From: Limnohabitans sp. MMS-10A-178
Lineage (GTDB): Bacteria; Pseudomonadota; Gammaproteobacteria; Burkholderiales; Burkholderiaceae_C
Assembly (NCBI RefSeq): GCF_003063375.1
Contig: NZ_NERY01000001.1
Span: 620,001 to 684,000, forward strand
DNA length: 64,000 bases
Direction: 5' to 3'
Made by a program: the position numbers and the translations under genes
In this document: positions 25,718 through 33,686 of the stretch, piece after piece
How positions within the stretch are numbered: the first letter of the stretch is position 1
How the letters are laid out: every line of letters starts with the position of its first letter
The notes under the pieces: model-generated
What the model was told of the DNA's origin: nothing
Seen by the model: the letters and a program-made list of their open reading frames with translations, nothing else
Database searches by the model: none

Positions 25718-26964
25718 AGGCCGGCCTTCAGACTCACAATGCGCCATTTGCCGTCGTTGCTTTGCGCATCTAGCCCTTGCTTGCGAAGTGCTTGTACAAA
25801 GTCATTTGCTTGCGATTCAGACAACTGCAAGCCTTGCAACCGAGTTTCGCCATTGCCTTGAACTTGAAAATCCAAATTGGAAATGAATTGACCCGCTGGC
25901 AATGCAGTGCCCACGGCCTGCAAGACCCATTCCAAATCGCGCGGTGAAATGGCGCCTGAATTGCGCTGCAAGCGTTCTAGTTCCTTGGCCATTTGCAATG
26001 GGGCATCTACCACCGTGACATGGGGGAAACTTTGGCTGAGGATGTTGTTTTGCAAATCGCTTTGCAGTTGGGCTTGCGCATTGAGTTGCCAGGCGGCCAC
26101 ATTCAAGCCAATGAGCTGCGCTAAAACCAACAAGGCAAGGCTCCAGCGGGCGGCTTTCCAAGAAGGGCTATTGGCAAACGTTTGCCAAATGCGCTTGATT
26201 TTTTGAAGCCAACGCGCAGAACCATGTGCTGCAAATTCAAACTGCGCCAAATCCCACTGGGAGGCGGCAGCTTGCGCATAACGGCTCGTACCCGCAGCGA
26301 CTTCAGCTCGCCATGATGCGAGGCGATCTGCAGTGTCAGTGGCAGCGTTGGCCTGCAATTGGCGCAAAGCTTTTTGTGCCAGTTCTGCCACGGCAGGGTC
26401 TGCTTGAATGCGCAATTGGGCGGGTATGTCTTGTTGATTGGCTGACTTTAATTTTTCAATCCAAAAATTAATACCAGCTTCAAGGGGCAAGCGCCATGCG
26501 CCTTGGGTGTCGCTTACCCACAACCATGCATCCTCTGGCACACCACTGATCCAAGCGGACATGCCACCCGCTTGGGTATTGGGCACCCACTCAGGCACGA
26601 TGCGATGGACCACATGGCCCATGGTTTGAAGCTGTGCCAAATGTTGTTGGAGCCAGGTTTTGTTGCAAGCTGCAACCCAGGCTGGTGCATTGGCTTCCCA
26701 GTCGGGTTGCAATGCCAAATGCAAGAGCTCGGGTTCATCTAAGAGCCGCTCTTCCATCAAGCTTTGAAGTGCAGCCGCCAATCGGTTAGATTGTTTTTGA
26801 AGGCCTGCGGGCAAATTGATGCGGTGCCAAGAAATGGCTTCTGCGGGAACCAAAGCCCAAATTTCTTTGTCGCGCGCACCAGCCACTTGTGAAGACAAGA
26901 CGGTCTGGGGGTAAGCTGCGCCACTTTGTGGGCGAAGCGGCAGCGTGAAAATTTGAGTACTCAT
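25714..26964 (-). CDS. gspL: Type II secretion system protein GspL
   Basis: A 416-residue platform protein. The N-terminal cytoplasmic actin-like region contacts GspE, and one membrane segment near residue 270 (WSLALLVLAQLIGLNVAAW) is followed by a periplasmic domain (LQGLQLSESQANDFVQALRKQGL). The start at the ATG at 26964 (MSTQIFTLPL) overlaps the gspK stop by four bases (ATGA). It anchors the ATPase to the inner-membrane complex. Confidence 0.92.
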   Translation of the reverse strand: MSTQIFTLPLRPQSGAAYPQTVLSSQVAGARDKEIWALVPAEAISWHRINLPAGLQKQSNRLAAALQSLMEERLLDEPELLHLALQPDWEANAPAWVAACNKTWLQQHLAQLQTMGHVVHRIVPEWVPNTQAGGMSAWISGVPEDAWLWVSDTQGAWRLPLEAGINFWIEKLKSANQQDIPAQLRIQADPAVAELAQKALRQLQANAATDTADRLASWRAEVAAGTSRYAQAAASQWDLAQFEFAAHGSARWLQKIKRIWQTFANSPSWKAARWSLALLVLAQLIGLNVAAWQLNAQAQLQSDLQNNILSQSFPHVTVVDAPLQMAKELERLQRNSGAISPRDLEWVLQAVGTALPAGQFISNLDFQVQGNGETRLQGLQLSESQANDFVQALRKQGLDAQSNDGKWRIVSLKAGL

Positions 26965-28028
26965 GGCTGGCTTGATTGTAGAAGCGACTGCTGGTTCGTT
27001 GGGGGGAGAATTCCGGCAATTTTTTGTCGCCACACAAATGTCACATTTCCTGTATCTCGAAAAATCAATGCGGTTTCTTCATGCGTGCGATCTTCCATGC
27101 GCAATCTGCCCCAAACTTCAAAAAAGCGCGACCCCACGGCAAACCAACGTGCCTCCAGTGTTTTCCCGCCCAAGGCCTTGCCAGCATCTGTCAAATTGCC
27201 AAAGTGCGAGCGCGAGCGCAGTTCTACAAATTGCTGGGCAGCGGCCAGATCCAAACCCAGAACCATGGCATAAATTACCTCAGCGCTTGCAGTGTTCAGA
27301 TTGACCGGTGTCGGTTGCGGCAAGATGGTTACAAAGGGGGCGAGCCGCTGCACCGTTTCACGGCTAACCCCCAGCCACTGAAGCTGCGTGATTTGCTGAG
27401 GCAGCAGGGCTGTACCAGGTGCCACGTTGGCCAAGGCTTGTCCCACTTCGGGCTTGGCCAGCTTGGCGGCTTGGGACGCAGCGCGCCATGCTTGGCCCAG
27501 GCGTTCAAGCTCAATCAGAGGCAAATCCAATACTTTGAACAGACGAACCAAAGCAATTTGCATAGTTTCATTGAGCTGTGTGCCGCCTTTGCTGTCATTG
27601 CCCTCTGTCCAATTGGTCAAATTGATGCGGCTTTGCGCATCGGTCATTTGGCCTGACAAAAAGACCTCAGGGTCGCCCTCACGCAGTTGCTGATCTTGAG
27701 CCAGAAAGGTAGAAAGCTTGGCCTCTTTAAGGGGCAATGCCCATGGCTCTGCCAAGTGATCGGTGTTTGAATTTGCTTGGCCGCCAGTGCCGCCGCCCCT
27801 GGCCAAAGCATCTTCTCTCAAAATGAGCCGAGACCAATCTAAAGCGCCGTTCAACAACCAAGATGCCTGCACCCTGTGCCGCTCTGCACTTTCCACTTCC
27901 ACATGCTTCCATTGCTGCCACAAAGCCACACTGGCCAATGTGGCCACCAAAGTCACCACCAGCATAGCGCTGATCAAGGCTGCGCCGCGCTGAGCATGCT
28001 TGCTGGTGGTCATGCTTGGTCGGCTCAT
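26961..28028 (-). CDS. gspK: Type II secretion system minor pseudopilin GspK
   Basis: A 355-residue minor pseudopilin. The prepilin leader ends in HAQRG, followed by AALISAMLVVTLVATLASVAL; it lacks the FTLIE glutamate at position 5, which is normal for GspK. The large globular insert (residues about 100-260) includes PVNLNTASAEVIYAMV, a helix-hairpin-helix-like segment common to the family. GspK caps the pseudopilus tip with GspI and GspJ. It overlaps gspJ and gspL by four bases each. Confidence 0.93.
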   Translation of the reverse strand: MSRPSMTTSKHAQRGAALISAMLVVTLVATLASVALWQQWKHVEVESAERHRVQASWLLNGALDWSRLILREDALARGGGTGGQANSNTDHLAEPWALPLKEAKLSTFLAQDQQLREGDPEVFLSGQMTDAQSRINLTNWTEGNDSKGGTQLNETMQIALVRLFKVLDLPLIELERLGQAWRAASQAAKLAKPEVGQALANVAPGTALLPQQITQLQWLGVSRETVQRLAPFVTILPQPTPVNLNTASAEVIYAMVLGLDLAAAQQFVELRSRSHFGNLTDAGKALGGKTLEARWFAVGSRFFEVWGRLRMEDRTHEETALIFRDTGNVTFVWRQKIAGILPPTNQQSLLQSSQP

Positions 28029-28714
28029 TGTTTGTTCACCGTGAAGGTAGGGCGAACCCAGTCTAGGGTCAGCTTGCCTTGGACTTGCGCGCTCTCAGCC
28101 AAATCAATGACCAAACGGATACCTTCTGGCAAGGCCGCCGCTTGATTCAGCGAGCTTTGAACTGAGCTGTTACCCGCACTCGAAAGCGGATTGCTCCAAG
28201 CACCGTCGCGGTGGTAATAAATTTGCCAGCTTCGAATGGCATGAATCACAACTTCGCGGGTATTGTTGGACAGGGGCTGACCCGCCGAATCCCCCCAAAT
28301 TTGCGCTTGGTTCCAAGCTTGAGCCCACACATCGCGTTGAGTCAGGGGCGGAGATTGCCATCTCGTCCACTGACCATTGCCCAAAGTCCATGCCACCACC
28401 TGCATGCCTGCTTGAGGATCTTGCGAGTGCTGGCGCGTGATGCGCAGCACACGACCATCCCAATCGAGTGCGGGGATGTTTGGCAAGCTCACCATGTTGT
28501 CAAGGTCGGTTCGCCATTGCGCCAAGCCCACTTGCCAAGTTTGATTGGCTTCGCTGCGTGTTTGCAGCGCCTCTTGCGCTTTGGACATGCCCTCCAAACC
28601 GCGCCAAGAAATGAGCGCCATGAGCGCCAAGATGGCGCTGGCCACCAGCACCTCAATCAAGGTAAAGCCAGCCATGCTGCGCATGCTGTGGGCCTTGGAA
28701 TCGGTGCGGCGCAT
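28025..28714 (-). CDS. gspJ: Type II secretion system minor pseudopilin GspJ
   Basis: A 229-residue minor pseudopilin. The leader MRRTDSKAHSMRSMAG is followed by the type IV prepilin motif F-T-L-I-E-V-L-V-A-S and a hydrophobic helix, then WRGLEGMSKAQEAL. It forms the tip complex with GspI and GspK. The ATG shares one base with the gspI stop, and the end overlaps gspK by four bases. Processing needs a prepilin peptidase (GspO/PilD), which is not in this window. Confidence 0.93.
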   Translation of the reverse strand: MRRTDSKAHSMRSMAGFTLIEVLVASAILALMALISWRGLEGMSKAQEALQTRSEANQTWQVGLAQWRTDLDNMVSLPNIPALDWDGRVLRITRQHSQDPQAGMQVVAWTLGNGQWTRWQSPPLTQRDVWAQAWNQAQIWGDSAGQPLSNNTREVVIHAIRSWQIYYHRDGAWSNPLSSAGNSSVQSSLNQAAALPEGIRLVIDLAESAQVQGKLTLDWVRPTFTVNKQ

Positions 28715-29115
28715 CAATTTCGCCCCAGTACGGTCGACAATTGCAACAAGGGCGTGATTTCTGATCCGCTGCGCTGTACCACCCTGGCATCCACTCGTCT
28801 GAAATTGGGGTTGGGTGTCACTTGTACCGTTAAATTCACTTGCAGTTCAAGACCGGCCTGCAAACAGCTGGTACTGCTTTCACCCACAGGGGGCACTTGC
28901 CTCGAAAGTCGCAGGCGGCTGAACTCGTTTTCCGCACACATCTGGGCCAGCCATTGAGTCGATTGGCGCGTTGCATTTCTGCTGAGTGCATCGGTTGAGC
29001 GCAAACCAGCCATGAGGGCGATGGCCACAATGCCCAAAGCGACCAGCACTTCAATGAGTGTGAAGCCGCTGCTGGCTTGTGACTTTTGGCGCACTGGCCT
29101 CGATTTGACGTTCAC
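28714..29115 (-). CDS. gspI: Type II secretion system minor pseudopilin GspI
   Basis: A 133-residue minor pseudopilin starting at a GTG (29115) that overlaps the gspH stop (GTGA). The leader VNVKSRPVRQKSQASSG is followed by FTLIEVLVALGIVAIALMAGL and the GspI-typical continuation with two cysteines (CAENEF and TSCLQAG). I chose the GTG because it is the only start near the prepilin motif. The frame stays open far upstream inside gspH, but that stretch has no family resemblance. Confidence 0.9.
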   Translation of the reverse strand: MNVKSRPVRQKSQASSGFTLIEVLVALGIVAIALMAGLRSTDALSRNATRQSTQWLAQMCAENEFSRLRLSRQVPPVGESSTSCLQAGLELQVNLTVQVTPNPNFRRVDARVVQRSGSEITPLLQLSTVLGRN

Positions 29116-29543
29116 GGCGCGGCTCGCCTGGCTGCAAATGGTTTGAGCCCATCGGTACTGACCCACATCTGCGAATCGTGCATTCGCAATTGCACGCTTT
29201 GCGGGCCAATGATGGGATCGGGCCCTAAGATGACAAGGCTGTTGGGCGCTACTTGAATTTGCGGCGAGAGCCATTTGTCTGGCAGGGTTTGGCTGGGCAA
29301 ACCATCAAACACAAAACCATTGGGGTTGACGCCGGTGGTTTGTGGGTACCACTTCACGGGCATGCCGCTGGCTCTCGACCTGGCTCTGGCCGATTCAAAC
29401 AAGGCGGCCAATCGATCGGCATCTCGCTCGAGCACAGTTTGGGCGGAATCGCGCAAACTAAAGCTGACAGCCGCAGTGCCAATGGTAATCAGGGCAATCA
29501 CCACCAGCAATTCAATCAAGGTGAAGCCGTGAGATGCGCGCAT
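29112..29543 (-). CDS. gspH: Type II secretion system minor pseudopilin GspH
   Basis: A 143-residue pseudopilin with a very short leader (MRASHG) before FTLIELLVVIALITIGTAAVSF. The C-terminal part is beta-rich, as in GspH. It joins major pseudopilin and tip. The gene lies six bases after gspG and overlaps gspI. The ATG at 29543 is the only candidate. Confidence 0.92.
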   Translation of the reverse strand: MRASHGFTLIELLVVIALITIGTAAVSFSLRDSAQTVLERDADRLAALFESARARSRASGMPVKWYPQTTGVNPNGFVFDGLPSQTLPDKWLSPQIQVAPNSLVILGPDPIIGPQSVQLRMHDSQMWVSTDGLKPFAARRAAP

Positions 29544-29549
29544 AGAAAA

Positions 29550-30038
29550 TTATTGCCAGCTGCCGATGTCCGCATTGGCCCCATTGCCGCCCGACTTGCC
29601 ATCAGCGCCCCAAGACATCACATCCACTTCGCCTTTCAGACCGGGATTGAGGTACTGGTAGGGTCGGCCCCAAGGGTCGGCAGGCAGTTTGTCCAAGTAG
29701 CTTTTCCAGTTGCTTGGCACAGGCTCAACAGTAGGTCTGACCACCAAGGCTTGTAAGCCTTGCTCGGCGGTGGGAAAGCGCTGGTTGTCTAGCTTGTAGA
29801 GCTTAAGGGCTTGCGTCAAATTGCCAACATCGGTTCGCGCGGCAGTAACTCGCGCATCGTCTGCGCGGCCTAAAACATTGGGCACCACCAAGGCAGCCAG
29901 GATGCCAATGATGGCCAGCACCACCATCAACTCAATCAAAGTGAAGCCGCGCTGCTGTTTGGCTTTGCGGCCAAGAGGGGCTGCTGTGGTGTTCAAAGTT
30001 TGAATATCGGCTATGGAATTTGGATTTTCTAATTTCAT
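29550..30038 (-). CDS. gspG: Type II secretion system major pseudopilin GspG
   Basis: A 162-residue major pseudopilin. The prepilin motif R-G-F-T-L-I-E-L-M-V-V is followed by the conserved ALVVPNVLGRADDARVTAARTDV and the DPWGRPYQYLNPGLKGE calcium-site region. The leader before the glycine is about 31 residues, long for GspG, and no later start codon is available before the motif. The C-terminal end is Q (SWQ). The first gene of the minus-strand operon, it faces gspC with 49 bases between start codons. Confidence 0.95.
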   Translation of the reverse strand: MKLENPNSIADIQTLNTTAAPLGRKAKQQRGFTLIELMVVLAIIGILAALVVPNVLGRADDARVTAARTDVGNLTQALKLYKLDNQRFPTAEQGLQALVVRPTVEPVPSNWKSYLDKLPADPWGRPYQYLNPGLKGEVDVMSWGADGKSGGNGANADIGSWQ

Positions 30039-30087
30039 GACAAAAGGCTCTCTGCTTTTTCTAACACTTCTCCATCATAATCCCCTC

Positions 30088-30582
30088 ATGTTGCAACTTA
30101 AACATGGCAATTCCAAATCCCTCTGGCCTGCGATCTGTGCGCTGGTGCTTGGGGGCTTGGCCGCTTACACAGCCCTTGCTTGGGTGTTGCAAATTCAAAG
30201 TATTTCCGTTGCGCCTTCTTCGGTACCTTCTTCGCTACAAGTGGCCGCTCAATCAGCCTCGCCAGCATCCACCCTTCAAAATGTTCAAAGTTCCTACGTG
30301 GCAGCCGCTTTGGGCGCGCCCTTGGCAGCCGGTGCTCCAAGTGGCGCCAATGCCATAACTGCCGATCACCAATGGACGCTGTTGGGCGTGGTGGCAGGCG
30401 CTTCGGGGCAAGGCAGTGCCTTGCTGTCGGTGGATGGTCAGCCGCCCAAGGCTTATCGACCAGGCCAAGTGGTAGCGCCAGGTTGGGTTTTGCATTCTGT
30501 GGGTCACAGGTTGGCACGTTTAGCGCCTGCCCAGCAAAACACACCCACCCTCACATTAGAACTGCCCAAAGCCGAGCCCTGA
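30088..30582 (+). CDS. gspC: Type II secretion system protein GspC (short form)
   Basis: A 164-residue bitopic protein: a short cytoplasmic N terminus, one membrane segment (WPAICALVLGGLAAYTALAWV), a linker rich in S/A/P, and the periplasmic homology region (WTLLGVVAGASGQGSALLSVDGQPPKAYRPGQ). It ends there, without the PDZ domain found in longer GspC proteins such as OutC and EpsC. GspC links the inner-membrane platform to the secretin. It is transcribed away from the rest of the cluster. I start at the ATG at 30088; earlier in-frame readings lie inside gspG. Confidence 0.88.
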   Translation: MLQLKHGNSKSLWPAICALVLGGLAAYTALAWVLQIQSISVAPSSVPSSLQVAAQSASPASTLQNVQSSYVAAALGAPLAAGAPSGANAITADHQWTLLGVVAGASGQGSALLSVDGQPPKAYRPGQVVAPGWVLHSVGHRLARLAPAQQNTPTLTLELPKAEP

Positions 30583-30607
30583 GCTTGGACAATTTGAGCT
30601 TGAAAAT

Positions 30608-32161
30608 TCAGGCAGATTGTTGCAAGAACATCCGGTAAACCGGGTTCAGTGTTTCTTCCACGTAGGGGTAGCCCAAGGTGCTTAAGAATTTGTCAAAGGC
30701 TTTGTCGTCTTTTTCAGGCACCTGCAGGCCCACCAAAATGCGCCCGTAATCGGCCCCTTGGTTGCGGTAGTGAAACAAACTGATGTTCCAGCCTGGGCGC
30801 ATCAGGTTGAGAAATTTGAGCAAAGCGCCGGGGCGCTCTGGAAACACAAATCGCATGAGGCGCTCGTTTTGCGCCAAGCTGGTGTGGCCACCCACCATGT
30901 GCCGAATATGCTCTTTGGCCAAATCGTCGTGCGTCAAGTCGAGGTTGTCAAAACCGTGCTTCTTGAAATTGTTGGAAATTTTGGTGCTTTCGCCTGAGCC
31001 TTGTGTGGTCAGGCCCACAAACACATGCGCTTTGGCAGCATCACTGATGCGATAGTTAAATTCCGTCACATTGCGCGGGCCGCCAGGCAAGCTGCCAATC
31101 AGTTCGCAAAAGCGTTTGAAACTGCCACGCTCTTCGGGAATGGTGACGGCAAAAATGGCTTCGCGTTCTTCACCCACTTCGGCCCGCTCTGCCACAAAGC
31201 GTAAGCGGTCAAAGTTCATGTTGGCGCCGCACAAAATGGCTGCGTAGGTTTCACCTTTGGTTTTGTGTTTGGCCACGTACTGCTTGATGGCTGCAACAGC
31301 CAATGCACCAGCGGGTTCCACAATAGAGCGTGTGTCTACAAACACGTCTTTGATAGCAGCGCACACTGCGTCTGTGTCTACTGTCATGTAGTCGTCTACC
31401 AAGCCGCGCGTTACTCGAAAAGTTTCTTCGCCCACCAGCTTAACGGCTGTGCCATCTGAGAACAAACCAACGTCATTCAAGGTGACGCGTTTTTTGGCAT
31501 TCACCGATTGGATCATGGCGTCGGAGTCGTTCATCTGCACGCCAATGACTTTGATGTCGGGGCGCACAGCTTTGATGTAATTGGCTACACCAGAAATAAG
31601 CCCACCGCCACCGATGGCCACAAACACAGCATCCAAGCGCCCCTGGTGTTGGCGCAACATTTCCATGGCAATGGTGCCCTGCCCCGCAATGACTTCAGGA
31701 TCGTCGAAAGGGTGCACAAAAGTCATGCCCATTTTTTTCTCGAGCATGACCGCATGGTTGAACGCATCGGAGTAGCTGTCGCCAATCAAGACCACCTCAC
31801 CGCCCAAGGCTTTCACCGCTTCAATTTTGACTTGAGGTGTGGTGATGGGCATCACGATCACAGCGCGGCATCCCAGCTTGCTGGCGCCTAGGGCAACGCC
31901 TTGTGCATGGTTGCCAGCAGAGGCGCAAATAACGCCTTTCTTGAGTTGGGCCGGCGTGAGGTGCGCCATTTTGTTGTATGCGCCGCGTAGCTTGAAGCTG
32001 TGCACGGGCTGCTGGTCTTCGCGCTTGAGCAAAACGGTGTTGTGCAGCCGCTTGCTTAAGTTTTGCGCGGGCTCCAAAGCCGATTCGGTGGCAACGTCGT
32101 AAACACGTGCGTTCAGAATTTTTTTAAGGTAATCGGCCGGTTTGAGATTTTTCGCAGTCAT
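30608..32161 (-). CDS. ilvA: Threonine ammonia-lyase, biosynthetic
   Basis: A 517-residue PLP enzyme that deaminates threonine to 2-oxobutanoate at the start of isoleucine synthesis. The PLP lysine lies in VHSFKLRGAYNKM, the glycine loop in VAIGGGGLISG, and two ACT-like regulatory domains fill about residues 330-510 (FPERPGALLKFL in the second). The two-domain tail is the feedback-inhibited biosynthetic type. The ATG lies 20 bases after a strong terminator hairpin, and no clear Shine-Dalgarno site is visible. Expression may therefore depend on read-through of that leader structure. Confidence 0.95.
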   Translation of the reverse strand: MTAKNLKPADYLKKILNARVYDVATESALEPAQNLSKRLHNTVLLKREDQQPVHSFKLRGAYNKMAHLTPAQLKKGVICASAGNHAQGVALGASKLGCRAVIVMPITTPQVKIEAVKALGGEVVLIGDSYSDAFNHAVMLEKKMGMTFVHPFDDPEVIAGQGTIAMEMLRQHQGRLDAVFVAIGGGGLISGVANYIKAVRPDIKVIGVQMNDSDAMIQSVNAKKRVTLNDVGLFSDGTAVKLVGEETFRVTRGLVDDYMTVDTDAVCAAIKDVFVDTRSIVEPAGALAVAAIKQYVAKHKTKGETYAAILCGANMNFDRLRFVAERAEVGEEREAIFAVTIPEERGSFKRFCELIGSLPGGPRNVTEFNYRISDAAKAHVFVGLTTQGSGESTKISNNFKKHGFDNLDLTHDDLAKEHIRHMVGGHTSLAQNERLMRFVFPERPGALLKFLNLMRPGWNISLFHYRNQGADYGRILVGLQVPEKDDKAFDKFLSTLGYPYVEETLNPVYRMFLQQSA

Positions 32162-32180
32162 ACCCGAATGATAGCGGGCG

Positions 32181-32212
32181 AAAAAAATGCCCCGGGTCTT
32201 GCGACTCGGGGC
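32181..32212 (-). terminator. Strong intrinsic terminator facing ilvA
   Basis: On the minus strand a 10-bp GC-rich stem (GCCCCGAGTC / GACCCGGGGC with one wobble pair, four-base loop) is followed at once by A and seven T. There is no T-run for the plus strand, so it acts on transcription moving toward ilvA. Confidence 0.85.
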
Positions 32213-32280
32213 AAATCCACCTTTTCGGAGGGTGGAGGAGACAAAGGGTTCGTGCCAATTTCAATAAAAAAGCACGACTG
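32181..32280 (-). ncRNA. Candidate small RNA or ilvA leader RNA
   Basis: On the minus strand, a promoter-like pair is followed by about 100 non-coding bases that fold into three hairpins. These are TCGTGC/GCACGA (32250-32277), TCCACC/GGTGGA (32216-32236), and a 10-bp terminator stem with seven T (32181-32212). Between hairpins 1 and 2 lies an unpaired pyrimidine stretch with CTCCTCC and, in the loop of hairpin 2, another CTCC. These are anti-Shine-Dalgarno-like sequences. It could be a free small RNA, an ilvA attenuator, or both. No leader peptide rich in Ile, Val or Leu codons is seen. Confidence 0.5.
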
Positions 32281-32286
32281 TTCGAA

Positions 32287-32314
32287 ATTCTACATAAATT
32301 TTGCTGCAGTGCAA
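32287..32314 (-). promoter_or_regulatory. Probable promoter of the ilvA leader / small RNA
   Basis: On the minus strand, TTGCAC (32309-32314), a 16-base spacer and TAGAAT (32287-32292) form a sigma-70-like promoter. It would start RNA near 32280, just before the first hairpin. Confidence 0.5.
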
Positions 32315-32382
32315 TACTTTTTCAAAAGCTTTACGATGCAGATCAAGCTAAGCTTGAATATTTGAAGAAAGAGTTCATCAAA

Positions 32383-32832
32383 ATGGAATGCACAGTGAGT
32401 TGGACCGGCGCCTCAGGTGCGCGCTCAGGCATGGGATTTGTGGCAGAAACAGGCAGCGGCCATGTGTTGGTCATGGACGGCGCGCCTGATGCTGCCAAGC
32501 CCGAAAACGGCGGACAAAACTTGGCTCCCCGACCTATGGAAACGGTTTTGGCGGGTACAGGTGGTTGCACAGCCTACGATGTGGTGCTCATTTTGAAGCG
32601 TGGCCGCCACGACGTACAGGGCTGCTCAGTGAAGCTTACCTCTGAGAGAGCCGACACCGATCCCAAAGTGTTCACCAAAATTCACATGCACTTCACGGTC
32701 AAGGGCAAGGGCATACCGGCTTCTGCGGTGGAGCGGTCTGTGGCCATGAGTCACGAGAAATACTGCTCGGCCAGCATCATGTTGGCCAAGACAGCTGAAA
32801 TTACCACCAGCTTTGATTTGATTCAAATGTGA
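32383..32832 (+). CDS. OsmC/YhfA-family protein
   Basis: A 149-residue OsmC-fold protein. The two redox cysteines are in [11 protein letters not shown] (near residue 58) and KYCSASIML (near residue 127), in the spacing of the YhfA-type OsmC branch, and the [14 protein letters not shown] strand is conserved. OsmC relatives reduce organic peroxides; the YhfA branch has no settled substrate. The ATG at 32383 follows AAGAAAGAG; a TTG at 32362 is less likely. The stop overlaps the convergent coq7 gene by ten bases. Confidence 0.9.
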   Translation: MECTVSWTGASGARSGMGFVAETGSGHVLVMDGAPDAAKPENGGQNLAPRPMETVLAGTGGCTAYDVVLILKRGRHDVQGCSVKLTSERADTDPKVFTKIHMHFTVKGKGIPASAVERSVAMSHEKYCSASIMLAKTAEITTSFDLIQM

Positions 32833-33491
32833 TGGGCCACAGTGGTCATCACTTTGGCTGAAGCTCCCATCATTCTCTTGACGGGCTCTGGCAATTCAAG
32901 TGCACCCGACTTTTGAGCCATGCGCGCATGCGCTGCTTCATCGGTTTTCATTTGGGCCACGATGGCTCTGGAGGCAATGTCGTTGGAGGGCAATTGCGAC
33001 AGGTGCTCTGCCAGGTGTGCTTCCACTTGGTTTTCAGTTTCTACGACAAAGCCCAAGCTCAACTTGTCTCCGCCCAGCTTGCCTGCGGCATAGCCAATGG
33101 CAAAAGCACCCGCATACCAAACGGGGTTGAGCAAGGAGGGGCGGCTGTTCAATTGTTCCAATCGCTCCGCTGTCCACGACAAATGATCGGTTTCTTCTCG
33201 GCAAGCGGCATCGAGCTTGGCTCGCAGAGCGGGGTTTTGGCAGGCCAGCGCCTGCCCTGTGTAAAGAGCTTGAGCGCAAATCTCGCCCACATGGTTGACG
33301 CGCATGAGCGCGGCAGAAAGCGACTTTTCTGCTTCTGTTAGCTCGGGCGGCTCAGACGGCTCAAGCATTTGGCTGTCTGCCTGCACTTGAAGCAGCTTTT
33401 GAGGCTTAGGCATAGGCCTTGAAGCCCTTGGCTTGGCAAATAGGGTGCGCAAGGCGCTGTCGGCGGCAAGGATCAAAGCATCGGCATTCAT
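32823..33491 (-). CDS. coq7: 2-nonaprenyl-3-methyl-6-methoxy-1,4-benzoquinol hydroxylase (Coq7-type)
   Basis: A 222-residue diiron monooxygenase of the COQ7/CLK-1 family, which hydroxylates demethoxyubiquinol in ubiquinone synthesis. The iron ligands are readable in [36 protein letters not shown] and [11 protein letters not shown]. The hydrophobic [16 protein letters not shown] segment gives membrane contact. I start at ATG 33491 (MNADALIL), because the preceding open frame (to 33602) has no family resemblance. It ends convergently with the OsmC gene. Confidence 0.94.
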   Translation of the reverse strand: MNADALILAADSALRTLFAKPRASRPMPKPQKLLQVQADSQMLEPSEPPELTEAEKSLSAALMRVNHVGEICAQALYTGQALACQNPALRAKLDAACREETDHLSWTAERLEQLNSRPSLLNPVWYAGAFAIGYAAGKLGGDKLSLGFVVETENQVEAHLAEHLSQLPSNDIASRAIVAQMKTDEAAHARMAQKSGALELPEPVKRMMGASAKVMTTVAHHI

Positions 33492-33686
33492 AGAGAGAAG
33501 TTTAGCCCCCTTGTTGTGCTTAAGCAACAAAATTGCCGGCTTTCTGGTGATTTTCTTTGCAGTCTGGTCTGTCGTCTGGTGCAATAGCAACAACTTCCAC
33601 AACGGAGGTTAGCTCAGGATTCAGTGGTCGGCGCTTTTGCAGGCCACTCAAATTGGGCCCTTGTAAAACCTTGGAGAAACTTTCAA

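Noticed and set aside
32162-32280. Leader peptide attenuator for ilvA
   Set aside because: The reading frames between the promoter and the terminator have no run of Ile, Val, Leu or Thr codons and no ATG with a ribosome site.
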